Below are positions 6,254 through 6,980 of a DNA stretch of 6,980 nt, in pieces; positions within the stretch are counted from its first letter, which is position 1, and the number at the start of each line of letters is the position of its first letter. The DNA is from Cryomorphaceae bacterium. Lineage in GTDB: Bacteria; Bacteroidota; Bacteroidia; Flavobacteriales_D; Crocinitomicaceae. The position numbers and the translations under genes were made by a program. The notes under the pieces were generated by a model that was not told the origin of the DNA, ran no database searches, and saw only the letters and a list, made by a program, of their open reading frames with translations. The stretch is from contig JAIXRD010000077.1 of NCBI GenBank assembly GCA_027485365.1, positions 1-6,980 of the forward strand. Direction: 5' to 3'.

Positions 6254-6980
6254 TTAATACTGCATTAAATAGTAACTTCCATCGAGTTGTTTGTACCTCA
6301 ACTCCAAGCTTACTAATAAAAGTCGCTCTTATGTTGTCTTTCATTTCTCGATGTATCTTTTTGTTGTCGATTAAAAATATTAACTTATCTATAATATCGG
6401 CAACGTCTCTATCGCAAAATAGTCCATTCACTTTATCTACAATCACATCGTTTGGCAATCCAATACGGGTGCTAACGCTAGGAACTCCGCACAGGCTTGC
6501 CTCCATGAACATAGAAGGACCCGCATCAGCCTCTGATGTAATTAACGCAACATCTACCTTATTCCAAAAATCTGCTAAGGAATTGAGCGTCCCATCAAAC
6601 TGAGTTCTCAACTCAATGGAATATCCAAGATTTTTCAAATGTTCCACTGCTGGCATCACATGTGAATAAAATCCTTTAAAGTCCCTATCTGGATTACCTG
6701 TCCAACCAACAATAAAAGGTTCTTTTCTATTTATGTCTTTTGATGTTGGGCAAAACACCTGTTCATCATACGCCATATTCGCAAAAAAAATCGGCTTAGT
6801 AAAGACATCTGAATATGTCTGCGCAATGCAAGGAGCACCAACCAGTAAGGCATCACTATCGATTAAATAGTTTTTATAAAATTCTTCTAATGATATTTTG
6901 GGATCAATACGGATTCCTTTGGGTGGAAATTGAGCGGTAAAAATCCCTTTAACTCGAGTTTTAGCCTTGATATGCCCGAA
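6246..6980 (-). CDS. Glycosyltransferase, GT4-like, N-terminally truncated by window edge
   Basis: The C-terminal 244 residues of a GT-B fold glycosyltransferase. The frame is open to the right edge, so the start lies outside the window. The first in-frame ATG (6774-6776) is internal: the 68 codons before it read as normal protein ending IFFAN, directly followed by MAYDEQVFCP, a typical linker between the two Rossmann domains. Counting from the window edge, the second domain opens with VGWTGNPDRDFKGF (about 91-104). The nucleotide-sugar binding region is SEADAGPSMFMEASLCGVP (149-167). There Asp152 sits where the first Glu of the GT4 E-x7-E motif normally lies, and Glu160 is the second. VNGLF (184-188) is the usual strand after it. 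It probably transfers a sugar from a nucleotide donor to a lipid-linked glycan in the cytoplasm; donor unknown. Its TAA stop overlaps the next gene's ATG by 8 nt. The family call is firm, the specificity is not. Confidence 0.9.
   Translation of the reverse strand, partial: FGHIKAKTRVKGIFTAQFPPKGIRIDPKISLEEFYKNYLIDSDALLVGAPCIAQTYSDVFTKPIFFANMAYDEQVFCPTSKDINRKEPFIVGWTGNPDRDFKGFYSHVMPAVEHLKNLGYSIELRTQFDGTLNSLADFWNKVDVALITSEADAGPSMFMEASLCGVPSVSTRIGLPNDVIVDKVNGLFCDRDVADIIDKLIFLIDNKKIHREMKDNIRATFISKLGVEVQTTRWKLLFNAVLNE

Noticed and set aside
6246..6776. Reading the rightmost gene as a complete 176-residue protein starting at 6776.
   Set aside because: The frame is open to the window edge and the upstream codons encode a normal GT-B inter-domain region, so it is a truncated larger gene.
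6783..6790. An 8-base homopolymer (also at 1023-1030) as a phase-variation switch.
   Set aside because: Both runs encode ordinary Phe codons within intact frames, and 8 bases is short for a phase-variable tract in AT-rich DNA. There is no sign of a frame change here.

Overview
The window is one uninterrupted block of seven glycosyltransferase genes, all on the minus strand, so transcription runs from the right edge (6980) to the left edge (1). It looks like the interior of a surface-polysaccharide locus (O-antigen, capsule or exopolysaccharide). The organism is most likely a member of the Bacteroidota, at moderate confidence. The DNA is AT-leaning, no start has a convincing AGGAGG-type ribosome-binding site, and the enzyme types resemble those of Bacteroidota polysaccharide clusters. 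There is no 16S rRNA or other phylogenetic marker, so this is inference.

Layout in transcription order: (1) 6980-6246, a GT4-type glycosyltransferase cut off at its N-terminus by the window edge; (2) 6253-5123, a GT4 glycosyltransferase with an intact E-x7-E motif; (3) 5157-4216, a GT2 family (GT-A fold) glycosyltransferase; (4) 4219-3449, a GT32/OCH1-like 'sugar-binding DXD' glycosyltransferase starting with GTG; (5) 3452-2544, a second GT2 glycosyltransferase; (6) 2551-1361, a GT4 glycosyltransferase with an E-x7-E motif; (7) 1357-35, a divergent GT4-like glycosyltransferase. The last 34 bases (1-34) hold no start codon for a next minus-strand gene and no evident hairpin terminator, so the operon may continue to the left.

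Every junction is tight: overlaps of 8, 35, 4, 4 and 8 nt, then a 3-nt gap. This implies one transcript with translational coupling. Together the enzymes would add sugars one after another to a lipid-linked repeat unit on the cytoplasmic face of the inner membrane. No flippase (Wzx), polymerase (Wzy), initiating phosphoglycosyltransferase, ABC exporter or sugar-nucleotide synthesis gene lies in the window, so those roles must be encoded outside it. Donor and acceptor sugars cannot be read from the sequence.

I found no RNA genes, CRISPR arrays, insertion sequences, repeats, promoters or terminators. Base composition is uneven along the operon, from about 28% GC in parts of gene 3 to about 50% in parts of genes 2 and 6. 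This fits the patchwork origin usual for such loci. I see no clear undescribed system. The points most worth a second look are the possible frameshift fusion at the gene 3/gene 4 junction and the pure glycosyltransferase content of the operon.
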